Of a DNA stretch of 10,694 bases, positions 1-6,430 are shown piece after piece. Position 1 is the stretch's first letter. Every line of letters begins with the position of its first letter. The stretch spans positions 1 through 10,694 of the forward strand of contig JAFOXE010000095.1 of assembly GCA_017425765.1 (NCBI GenBank), written 5' to 3'. Below the pieces are notes generated by a model. It had not been told where the DNA came from and ran no database searches. It was given only the letters and a program-made list of their open reading frames with translations. A program made the translations under genes and the position numbers. The stretch comes from Paraprevotella sp. (GTDB lineage Bacteria > Bacteroidota > Bacteroidia > Bacteroidales > Bacteroidaceae).

Positions 1-58
1 CTCACATTGAGCGGTAAAAAGAATAAAGAATACAAATCAAATACCTAACTAATAAGAT

Positions 59-1006
59 ATGAAACATTACACATTGAACAGTCTTGCAAACAAGGCTGCG
101 AACTACCGAAACGGCGGTTCTAAAGTATGGAAGAAAGTGGCTTCGGCATGCTGTGCCGCAGTATTCATGTTCGGAATGGTTGCTTGTCAAGGTGGCAACT
201 CCGGTGAAACAAAAGGCAACAAAGCTGCAAGTGGTCCGGACTATTCCGACTACAAAAAGATTGAAGTGAAAGGTAAAACCATAGTAAACGATGCTCACAA
301 GGGCGACGCCTCTCTTTCTAAAATCCGCATACCGGACAAAGTCGAAGTTATTCGTGGCGGTGCATTCCGTGGTTGCCCCGAGTTGACACATGTAGTTATG
401 CCTAAGAGCCTTGTTTCTGCCGACCAAGAAAGTTTCTCTGATTGCCCCAAGTTGGAAGAGGTTATCTTCCCAGATGGCACTAAAATTATCTGCGACAAGT
501 CGTTCAACAACTGCCCTAACTTGAAGTCTGTAAAGTTGCCAGCCAAGTGCTACTGCGTAGGTATCTCTGCATTTGAGAACTGTACAAACCTGGCCGAAAT
601 CACCTTCTCACCGGCTCTACAATTGATTTACGACCGTGCTTTTGCCGGCAGCCAAGCCCTAAAACGCGTGCTTCTACCTGCCACTGTTGAGAAAGTGGAT
701 TCTACCGCCTTCATCAACTGTCCGAACGTAGAAGAGCTTGCCATTCCACAAGCTATTCGCTACAACGTGTTCGAAATCTTCCGTCACAGCACCAATTTGA
801 AGAAGTTGTACATCCTATCACTTTCACATTACAAGTTCCCGAAGAACAATCCTATCAAGGGTTTCCCCAACAAGGAATGCAAGGTGTACGTACAAGACTC
901 ACAAGTTGACGAATACAAGAAGGATCCCACATGGAGTAAATTTGGCGAAATCCTTCCTTTGAGCCAATCCGGCATTTACGACGGCATGGGTATGCTTATC
1001 CAATAA
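59..1006 (+). CDS. LRR_5 (BspA-like) leucine-rich repeat lipoprotein
   Basis: Predicted 315-residue lipoprotein anchored in an envelope membrane. A hydrophobic stretch at about residues 28-42 ends in a lipobox-like M40-V41-A42-C43, so C43 would be the lipidated N-terminus. A flexible Gly/Ser/Lys-rich linker follows to about 65. From about 89 to 250 there are seven repeats with an almost exact 23-residue period: Phe at 103, 126, 149, 172, 195, 218 and 241, and Cys at 106, 129, 152, 175 and 221. This is the LRR_5 pattern (IP...I...AF..C..L). A typical LRR_5 end cap (KVYVQDSQVDEYKKDPTWSK) follows near 275-294. The n-region before the hydrophobic stretch is unusually long (about 24 residues), but no later start codon would keep a full signal peptide. 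No acidic surface-export signal follows C43, so a periplasm-facing location is possible; that is inference. LRR_5 proteins often mediate binding or adhesion, but this one's ligand is unknown. Confidence 0.88.
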   Translation: MKHYTLNSLANKAANYRNGGSKVWKKVASACCAAVFMFGMVACQGGNSGETKGNKAASGPDYSDYKKIEVKGKTIVNDAHKGDASLSKIRIPDKVEVIRGGAFRGCPELTHVVMPKSLVSADQESFSDCPKLEEVIFPDGTKIICDKSFNNCPNLKSVKLPAKCYCVGISAFENCTNLAEITFSPALQLIYDRAFAGSQALKRVLLPATVEKVDSTAFINCPNVEELAIPQAIRYNVFEIFRHSTNLKKLYILSLSHYKFPKNNPIKGFPNKECKVYVQDSQVDEYKKDPTWSKFGEILPLSQSGIYDGMGMLIQ

Positions 1007-1013
1007 ACCTTTT

Positions 1014-1042
1014 AACACCTCGGCACACGCCGGGGTGTTTTT
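1014..1042 (+). terminator. Intrinsic terminator of the LRR lipoprotein gene
   Basis: AACACCTCGGC (1014-1024) pairs with GCCGGGGTGTT (1029-1039) across the loop ACAC. The 11-bp stem has one T-G wobble, and a T run extends to 1042. It begins 7 bp after the stop codon. This is a textbook rho-independent terminator. Confidence 0.92.
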
Positions 1043-1075
1043 CTTTGCAGAACTTTTTGAAAAGAGATGCTCTAC

Positions 1076-1122
1076 AAAACAAAACGAGCCGTACGCCTTG
1101 ATGCAACAAGACGTACGGCTCG
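1076..1122 (-). terminator. Probable minus-strand terminator after murF
   Basis: CGAGCCGTACG (1085-1095) and CGTACGGCTCG (1112-1122) form a perfect 11-bp stem. The 16-nt loop can itself pair CTTG (1097-1100) with CAAG (1107-1110). On the minus strand the stem is followed directly by TTTTGTTTT (1084-1076), while on the plus strand no T run follows. The polarity therefore fits termination of leftward murF transcription, about 105 bp past the murF stop. Confidence 0.7.
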
Positions 1123-1132
1123 CTAGCTTGAG

Positions 1133-1165
1133 ATGCTCGTGTGGTTGGGCTTACATGCTCGTGTG
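1133..1165. repeat. Two 11-bp direct repeats, ATGCTCGTGTG
   Basis: ATGCTCGTGTG occurs at 1133-1143 and 1155-1165, a 22-bp spacing of about two helical turns. A shorter match, GAGATGCTC, occurs at 1064-1072 and 1130-1138. The second copy lies in the loop of an imperfect hairpin, GTTGGGCT (1144-1151) with AGCCAAC (1170-1176). The rest of the 185-bp gap 1043-1227 holds no reading frame that I can defend. A tandem regulator site or a 3' untranslated structure are both possible; neither is shown. Confidence 0.5.
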
Positions 1166-1227
1166 ATTTAGCCAACAAGAGTAAATCAAAAAAATTTAGA
1201 TGAAGAATGTAGAACCCCTTACATAAG

Positions 1228-2532
1228 CTACAACAGCGGGGGAAGCGTATACAATCGAGTTCCGTTACTACCCTTTATAAGGATAGTGGCGTCGTGTGGT
1301 TTCTCTGTCTCCACCGCCTCTTTTACTTCGTCCACATTATTGAAACAGCGGAATTCGTGGTCTAATCCTACAAAAGAACTGCCTACCAACCAAACTTGTT
1401 CCAAACGCATAGTCGTCAATAATTCTACAATTTTTTGGTGCTCCGCTGCACTATCGTTACCAAGTTCACGCATCTCGCCCAAGATAACCATTTTGTGTGC
1501 TGCCTCCATTTTCTCAAAATTCTCTAAAGCAGCCATCATACTTGTGGGATTTGCATTATAAGCGTCCACCACCAATTGATTATCCTCCGTCTTTATAAAC
1601 TGCGAACGATTATTGCCCGGTGCATATCCGGCAAGAGCCTCATCAATTTGTTGCTCCACCACCCCAAAGTGCGCACCCACTGCCACAGCAGCCAGTACGT
1701 TCGACAAGTTATAGGTGCCTATCAATTGAGTTTTTGTGGTGTGCCATGTGCCACCGTTTACTCGCCATTCCGCCTCCAAAAATGGGGTACACCGAACCAT
1801 TCGTCCTTCTACAAAATGGTGAACACCATCAGAAGGCAATCCGTAGCACACACTTTCCAAACCTGACGATATATTTACTAAATGCTCGTTGTCGGCATGA
1901 AGAAAAATGCGTCCACCCTTTTCACGGAGATAGTCATAAAGTTCGCCCTTAGTACGCACTACACCATCAAACGTTCCAAAACCCTCAAGATGGGCACGTC
2001 CCACATTGGTTATCAAGCCCCAGTCGGCTTGCACAATTCTTGATAACAAATCTATTTCACCCGGATGATTGGCGCCCGTTTCAACCACAGCTATCTCGTG
2101 TTCGGATGTCAATTGCAACAACGTCAAAGGCACGCCTATGTGATTATTCAAATTGCCCTTTGTGTACAGTACACGGAATTTCTTTTGCAACACCGCAGCA
2201 ACTAGCTCCTTTGTGGTGGTCTTTCCGTTTGTTCCGGTTATCTGCAACACCGGAATAGCACATTGGGCACGATGCCACGAGGCTAAGTTCTGCATCGTTT
2301 CCAATACGTTTTCCACAAGAATATAGCGTTCATCGTTCACTACAGCAAACTCCTTTTCATCAATAACCGCATAGGCACAACCTTGCTCTAACGCCTTGGC
2401 TGCAAAGGCGTTTCCATTAAAGGTTTGCCCCTTTAGGGCGAAGAAGATTGAGCCAGCAGGACAGTTCCTACTGTCGGTAGTCACCACAGGATGATTCTTA
2501 TAGATCTCGTATAACTGTTCCGTTTTCATCAT
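1228..2532 (-). CDS. murF: UDP-N-acetylmuramoyl-tripeptide--D-alanyl-D-alanine ligase
   Basis: Cytoplasmic Mur ligase that adds D-Ala-D-Ala to the UDP-MurNAc-tripeptide with ATP hydrolysis, the last cytoplasmic step that builds the stem peptide. The 434-residue length is normal. The N-terminal substrate-binding domain carries TTDSR (18-22) and FALKG (31-35). The central ATPase domain has the P-loop TGTNGKTT (99-106), NNHIGVPLTLL (129-139), ETGANHPGEI (151-160), NVGRAHLEGFG (176-186) and K195 in TKGELY, the likely carbamylated lysine. GTYNLSNVLAA (272-282) precedes the C-terminal domain with DAYNANPTSM (323-332), LGEMRELG (351-358) and KGSNGTRL (420-427). The gene begins with two ATG codons (2532 and 2529), and either could be the start. 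It stops with TAG. It stands alone on its strand, divergent from folP. Confidence 0.97.
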   Translation of the reverse strand: MMKTEQLYEIYKNHPVVTTDSRNCPAGSIFFALKGQTFNGNAFAAKALEQGCAYAVIDEKEFAVVNDERYILVENVLETMQNLASWHRAQCAIPVLQITGTNGKTTTKELVAAVLQKKFRVLYTKGNLNNHIGVPLTLLQLTSEHEIAVVETGANHPGEIDLLSRIVQADWGLITNVGRAHLEGFGTFDGVVRTKGELYDYLREKGGRIFLHADNEHLVNISSGLESVCYGLPSDGVHHFVEGRMVRCTPFLEAEWRVNGGTWHTTKTQLIGTYNLSNVLAAVAVGAHFGVVEQQIDEALAGYAPGNNRSQFIKTEDNQLVVDAYNANPTSMMAALENFEKMEAAHKMVILGEMRELGNDSAAEHQKIVELLTTMRLEQVWLVGSSFVGLDHEFRCFNNVDEVKEAVETEKPHDATILIKGSNGTRLYTLPPLL

Positions 2533-2550
2533 AAGTTTCTTTTATTACCG

Positions 2551-2558
2551 CAAAGTTA
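2551..2558 (-). promoter_or_regulatory. Bacteroidetes-type -7 box for murF
   Basis: The minus strand reads TAACTTTG, an exact match to the Bacteroidetes -7 consensus TAnnTTTG. It lies about 19 bp before the first murF ATG, implying a short leader of roughly 15 nt. I see no clear -33 TTG element at a standard distance. Confidence 0.55.
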
Positions 2559-2603
2559 ATGCAAAAAGAGTAAATAAATATTCCAAAAGCAAATAATTCT
2601 GTG

Positions 2604-2611
2604 TACTTTTG
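2604..2611 (+). promoter_or_regulatory. Bacteroidetes-type -7 box for folP-cdaA
   Basis: TACTTTTG matches TAnnTTTG and lies 45 bp before the chosen folP ATG, implying a leader of about 40 nt. Its position also argues against the in-frame TTG at 2609 as a start codon, because that TTG lies inside the box. The -33 element is not obvious. Confidence 0.6.
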
Positions 2612-2656
2612 TATCGGGGCGTGCATGAGCCTATTAACACAAAAAAAGACAAGCAC

Positions 2657-3502
2657 ATGGCAATACGACCGGACTATAGCATACAAATAAACGGCAAGTT
2701 GTACAACTTGTCAAAACCCCATGTTATGGGCATTCTGAACGTAACGCCCGACTCGTTCTATGCACAAAGCAGAGCACAAGAAGAATGTCATATCATAGAA
2801 CGAGTGCAGCAGATTTTAGATGAAGGTGGTGATTTCATTGACGTGGGCGCTTATTCATCACGTCCCGATGCATCCGACGTTTCGGCACAAGAAGAGATGA
2901 ATCGTTTACGTTCGGCCCTTAAAATCATACGACGTGAATTCCCGCAAGCTGTGGTATCGGTAGACACATTTCGTGCCGATGTAGCTGCATGTTGTGTGGA
3001 AGAATTTGGTGTGGGCATTATTAACGACATTTCCGGCGGTACGGCCGATGAAAACATGTTTAACACGGTGGCACAATTGGGCGTTCCCTATGTTTTGATG
3101 CACATGAGAGGAACCCCGCAAACCATGCAAGGGCTAACTGATTATCAAGATTTGATTCCGGATATCACACTCTTTCTAGCCCAACAAATAGACCGACTGC
3201 GTGAGATAGGAGCAAAAGACCTTATCATCGACCCCGGATTTGGGTTCTCCAAGACCATGGAACAAAACTATCAACTGCTGCAACACATGGACGCTCTCCA
3301 CGTACTTGAGCTACCCATTCTTGTGGGAGTATCGCGTAAATCCATGACATATCGTCTTTTGGGCACTACTCCTGACGAGGCTTTAATCGGAACTACCGTA
3401 CTGAACACCATAGCCTTGCAAAAAGGCGCATCCATTTTACGCGTACACGATGTAAAAGCCTGCCGAGAAACCATAACGCTTCTGAACAAGTTATCGGAAT
3501 AA
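2657..3502 (+). CDS. folP: Dihydropteroate synthase
   Basis: Cytoplasmic TIM-barrel enzyme that condenses dihydropterin pyrophosphate with p-aminobenzoate to make dihydropteroate in folate synthesis; the family is the sulfonamide target. The 281-residue protein carries the family motifs in order: MGILNVTPDSF (24-34), DVGAYSSRP (62-70, usually DIGGxSTRP), VSVDTF (100-105), NDISGG (123-128), LMHMRGTPQTM (147-157), DPGFGFSK (192-199), VGVSRKSM (223-230) and RVHDV (262-266). The ATG at 2657 is chosen because the in-frame TTG at 2609 lies in the promoter and would add 16 residues outside the fold. The gene is 18 bp upstream of the diadenylate cyclase gene with no terminator between, so the two are probably cotranscribed. 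Confidence 0.97.
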   Translation: MAIRPDYSIQINGKLYNLSKPHVMGILNVTPDSFYAQSRAQEECHIIERVQQILDEGGDFIDVGAYSSRPDASDVSAQEEMNRLRSALKIIRREFPQAVVSVDTFRADVAACCVEEFGVGIINDISGGTADENMFNTVAQLGVPYVLMHMRGTPQTMQGLTDYQDLIPDITLFLAQQIDRLREIGAKDLIIDPGFGFSKTMEQNYQLLQHMDALHVLELPILVGVSRKSMTYRLLGTTPDEALIGTTVLNTIALQKGASILRVHDVKACRETITLLNKLSE

Positions 3503-3520
3503 CCTTAAACACATAGTACC

Positions 3521-4288
3521 ATGTTTTTCGACTTTGGAATTAAAGACTTAATCGACATACTTCTCGTTTCCTTACTCTTGTATTATTCGTACAAAATCAT
3601 GAAGGAATCGCGTTCACTTAATGTATTCTACGGAGTTTTGATATTCGTGGCATTTTGGTTACTTATATCCCGCATCCTAAACATGCGACTATTAGGTTCG
3701 GTATTAGACCAACTTGTGAACGTAGGTGCCTTGGCCCTAATCGTATTGTTTCAAGAAGAAATACGTAAGTTCTTCTACACAATCGGAACACATCAACGGG
3801 TTCAAAACATCCTTAAACACATACGTGGAGAGAAACACAAGAAACAAAGTCGTGAAGACATTATTCCCATCGTAATGGCATGTATCAATATGTCGAAACA
3901 AAAAGTAGGGGCGCTAATCGTAATTGAACGCAACCTTCCGTTGAACGACATCATACGCTCGGGCGAAATGATTGATGCACAAATAAATCAGAGATTGATT
4001 GAAAATATTTTTTTCAAGAACAGTCCATTGCACGATGGTGCCATGATTATCAGTAACCAACGAATCAAAGCTGCCGGATGTATCTTACCCGTATCACACA
4101 GCATGAACATTCCCAAGGAATTGGGTTTACGACACCGCGCCGCCATGGGTGTTTCGCAAGAAACCGACGCATTAGCCATTATTGTATCGGAAGAAACGGG
4201 GCACATATCCATAGCATTCCGGGGCAATTTCAAACTGCGCCTAAGTGCTGAGGAATTGGAACGATTGCTTACGAATGATATTGCTTAA
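3521..4288 (+). CDS. cdaA: Membrane diadenylate cyclase, CdaA/DacA type
   Basis: Makes the second messenger cyclic di-AMP from two ATP at the cytoplasmic membrane. The 255 residues comprise three predicted membrane helices (about 8-25, 34-52 and 60-77), a short polar and helical connector (80-110), and a DisA_N/DAC domain. The catalytic signatures are visible: LHDGAMII with D172-G173-A174, and the R204-H205-R206 of GLRHRAAMG; SEETGHIS (223-230) is also conserved. Length and architecture match CdaA. No cdaR (YbbR) or glmM follows, unlike the Firmicutes cda operon; instead folP precedes it. A convergent gene overlaps its last 4 bp, and no hairpin terminator is visible. In the family, c-di-AMP controls potassium and osmolyte balance and wall homeostasis; its targets here are unknown. 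Confidence 0.95.
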   Translation: MFFDFGIKDLIDILLVSLLLYYSYKIMKESRSLNVFYGVLIFVAFWLLISRILNMRLLGSVLDQLVNVGALALIVLFQEEIRKFFYTIGTHQRVQNILKHIRGEKHKKQSREDIIPIVMACINMSKQKVGALIVIERNLPLNDIIRSGEMIDAQINQRLIENIFFKNSPLHDGAMIISNQRIKAAGCILPVSHSMNIPKELGLRHRAAMGVSQETDALAIIVSEETGHISIAFRGNFKLRLSAEELERLLTNDIA

Positions 4289-6261
4289 TTGAGCATCAAA
4301 CTCATATGAGGCAGACCGTCGGCAAACAGCCATTCTGAAAGTTCATTTATCGACTTAATACAATCTGCCTGAATACATTCCGTACAACACGACTCCATAG
4401 GTATCTTCACACAAACTCCACCCTCCAAGCGATAGGTTCCGTTGTTTTCTAAAATACTATCGTCGCCCACCACACGAATTTGCATACAAACATCGGGGTA
4501 CTCTTGTGCATATAACGCCAAAGAACGCTCCACATTCAATACTCGTACTTGCGAAGAAATCCTACTTATAAATACCTCTGTATTTTCCGGTAAATTCAAT
4601 GATGTGAGGGCACAGCCGGCCAAAAATTTATAGTCCTCATCTCGGCCCACATACTCCAAAACACGAAGTTGCGAATCTGTAACCACCGCCAACATCATGG
4701 CCTTGATTTCTTGATTGGTTCCCATTTCTAGCACGAGAACGCCTTCGGCCAAAAACAAGTCGGAGAGAATTACTTTCCAATCGTCTTCATCATGCAACAT
4801 CGCACATGAATGACGTTTCATGTTTTTCTCTAAAAAATCCTGTAATATATCCACATTACTCAACTCGGATATGGAACGAAAAGTTGCAAATTTTTGTTCA
4901 GTAGAAACATTATCCGACATCGTAAAAGAATCCAACTTTGAAGGTTTTGCCTTGCAATCGGCATAACCAAAACGATTGTAATAGTGGAACAAACCAGAGT
5001 TTGCCGGTATGAGCATACTAAACACTTTACCATCTTGATACATTTGCTTGTGGGCCTCCTTCAATAATTCTCCCATAATTCCTCTACCTCTATACTCTGG
5101 GCAAGTGCACGCTCCGGAAATATAACCCACGGGAATATATTCACCCCTATACCATAAGGTGTATGGCAACCGCTGCAAAGCCGCTATCACACGGCCTTCT
5201 TCCATACGATAGGTATTGTATTGAGTTCGATATTTCTGAGTAAAATATAGACGAATAAAGTCATCGGAGTCGTTGAAACACAATTTCCACAAAGCTCGTG
5301 TTTGCCACTTGACATAAAGACTTTTTGGACTACACTGCTCGGTTTCGTACAATTTCATCGCACTACATGTCGACCACAAACTCATCTTCTCCAACAAACG
5401 AACCGGCTGATAGGCTAACTTAGTTTTACGCAAGCCCTCAATGCCTAAATCTTCCTCACGATTCAAATATATGTACTGTTCTGGAAGATGCTTTGCAAAT
5501 TCCTGGTTGATGATGGCATAGGCACCTTCGTAACTCACATCGGCTTTTTCCACACATACATCAAACGTATCATCATTGATGGGCGCCCCATAGGTGAAGG
5601 CAACTAACCTATTGTCGACAAAAATAGTTCCGCCTATTACATCCAATTCCTCAAAATGAGTCAGTACTCGTTTGATAGCATCGGTTTCTGCACCCACGGC
5701 TCGTTGTTCACTTTCCTCGGTCTTGCCATCGGCCCAATATGCATCAAGTTCTAAGCATAAAGGTACCAATTCGCGAGTTAACGGACGATATTCATACTGA
5801 GGATACATCCTACGAAAGCGGTTGGAATGATTTCGTTTAGCCTGTAGTTTCTTACCTGATAGTTCGGCCAGCGAGGAACGTAAGTAGATATAATCGGCAT
5901 AGGCACGATTGGCATTCAACAGATAATCTCCATCTTCAAAATGGCGCAAGCGTACTGCATCATCCTCATCCACACCCAACAACAAAAGCGGTCGTCCTTG
6001 TCCGCAAGCATCGTATTTCAATTCTTTCAACGCTTGCATCAAATCACCATCACCTAGTGGTACCATATAAGCCAAATGACCATCGGCATAAAAACGACAG
6101 TACAAAAAACCGTCCCACTCCGCAATTTCTGTTTGATATAGTTGTTGCCACCCGAACAAATTGGCAAAGGACAAATCGCAATTTTGTTTTCGAGCATTTC
6201 GAGTATAGCGTAAAACCAACTCCTTATCAGCCAAGGTTAGCTCACGAAAAGGCAATGACAT
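4285..6261 (-). CDS. DUF2156 domain fused to Eis-like GNAT acetyltransferase
   Basis: A 658-residue protein with two halves. Residues 1-296 resemble DUF2156 (the phosphatidylglycerol lysyltransferase C-terminal family, a GNAT-like fold), with NCDLSFANLFGWQ (27-39), KRNHSNRF (142-149), GAPINDDTFDVCVEKAD (225-241) and REEDLGIEGLRKTK (268-281). Residues about 322-658 resemble an Eis-type acetyltransferase. The acetyl-CoA loop is EYRGRGIMGELLKEA (389-403), followed by SGLFHYYNRFGY (422-433). A C-terminal region (about 560-658) resembles the SCP2-like domain of Eis proteins. From memory, Bacteroides genomes usually encode the two halves as separate adjacent genes, so this looks like a fusion with a linker at about 297-325. 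The substrates are not known for either half. The gene is monocistronic, with a -7 box at 6297-6304. Confidence 0.85.
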   Translation of the reverse strand: MSLPFRELTLADKELVLRYTRNARKQNCDLSFANLFGWQQLYQTEIAEWDGFLYCRFYADGHLAYMVPLGDGDLMQALKELKYDACGQGRPLLLLGVDEDDAVRLRHFEDGDYLLNANRAYADYIYLRSSLAELSGKKLQAKRNHSNRFRRMYPQYEYRPLTRELVPLCLELDAYWADGKTEESEQRAVGAETDAIKRVLTHFEELDVIGGTIFVDNRLVAFTYGAPINDDTFDVCVEKADVSYEGAYAIINQEFAKHLPEQYIYLNREEDLGIEGLRKTKLAYQPVRLLEKMSLWSTCSAMKLYETEQCSPKSLYVKWQTRALWKLCFNDSDDFIRLYFTQKYRTQYNTYRMEEGRVIAALQRLPYTLWYRGEYIPVGYISGACTCPEYRGRGIMGELLKEAHKQMYQDGKVFSMLIPANSGLFHYYNRFGYADCKAKPSKLDSFTMSDNVSTEQKFATFRSISELSNVDILQDFLEKNMKRHSCAMLHDEDDWKVILSDLFLAEGVLVLEMGTNQEIKAMMLAVVTDSQLRVLEYVGRDEDYKFLAGCALTSLNLPENTEVFISRISSQVRVLNVERSLALYAQEYPDVCMQIRVVGDDSILENNGTYRLEGGVCVKIPMESCCTECIQADCIKSINELSEWLFADGLPHMSLMLN

Positions 6262-6296
6262 AGTATAAAAATGAGAATGAAAAGTATATTACCAAA

Positions 6297-6304
6297 CAAA
6301 TGTA
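6297..6304 (-). promoter_or_regulatory. Bacteroidetes-type -7 box for the DUF2156-GNAT gene
   Basis: The minus strand reads TACATTTG, matching TAnnTTTG, about 35 bp before the ATG at 6261. A leader of roughly 30 nt would result. No clear -33 element was seen. Confidence 0.5.
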
Positions 6305-6369
6305 AGAAGAAAAAGAGATGTTCGCCCCTTTTCGTGGATTTTTAAGTATTATTTATATGATAATTCACG

Positions 6370-6387
6370 TATTTTTGAGTACTTTTG
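6370..6387 (+). promoter_or_regulatory. Two tandem -7 boxes ahead of pta-ackA
   Basis: TATTTTTG (6370-6377) and TACTTTTG (6380-6387) both match TAnnTTTG and are offset by exactly 10 bp. The second is identical to the folP box. It would start transcription near 6393, leaving a leader of about 38 nt before the ATG at 6431. Which box is used cannot be told from sequence. A -33 TTG is not evident for either. Confidence 0.6.
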
Positions 6388-6430
6388 CAGAAGATTTTGA
6401 AGAATATATCATCATACAAATCATATTCAT

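Noticed and set aside
103..245. Evenly spaced cysteines in the LRR protein as a novel metal-binding or disulfide ladder
   Set aside because: Cys at this position is part of the ordinary LRR_5 consensus (AF..C..L) and two repeats have Ser instead.
2..427. Minus-strand open frame of 141 codons opposite the LRR lipoprotein gene
   Set aside because: It lies antisense to a gene with clear family features and has no recognisable domain; it is a shadow of the real frame.
1133..1165. CRISPR-like repeats
   Set aside because: Only two 11-bp copies with an 11-bp spacer; far too short and no cas gene.
996..1178. Small minus-strand open frame of 60 codons in the first intergenic gap
   Set aside because: It runs through both terminator hairpins and has no recognisable sequence features.
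2609..2656. TTG start for folP giving 16 extra residues
   Set aside because: The TTG lies inside the -7 box TACTTTTG, and the extra residues do not resemble the family N-terminus.
6305..6430. Riboswitch or small RNA upstream of pta
   Set aside because: No stable hairpin or known riboswitch core is visible; the leader after the promoter is only about 38 nt and A/T-rich.
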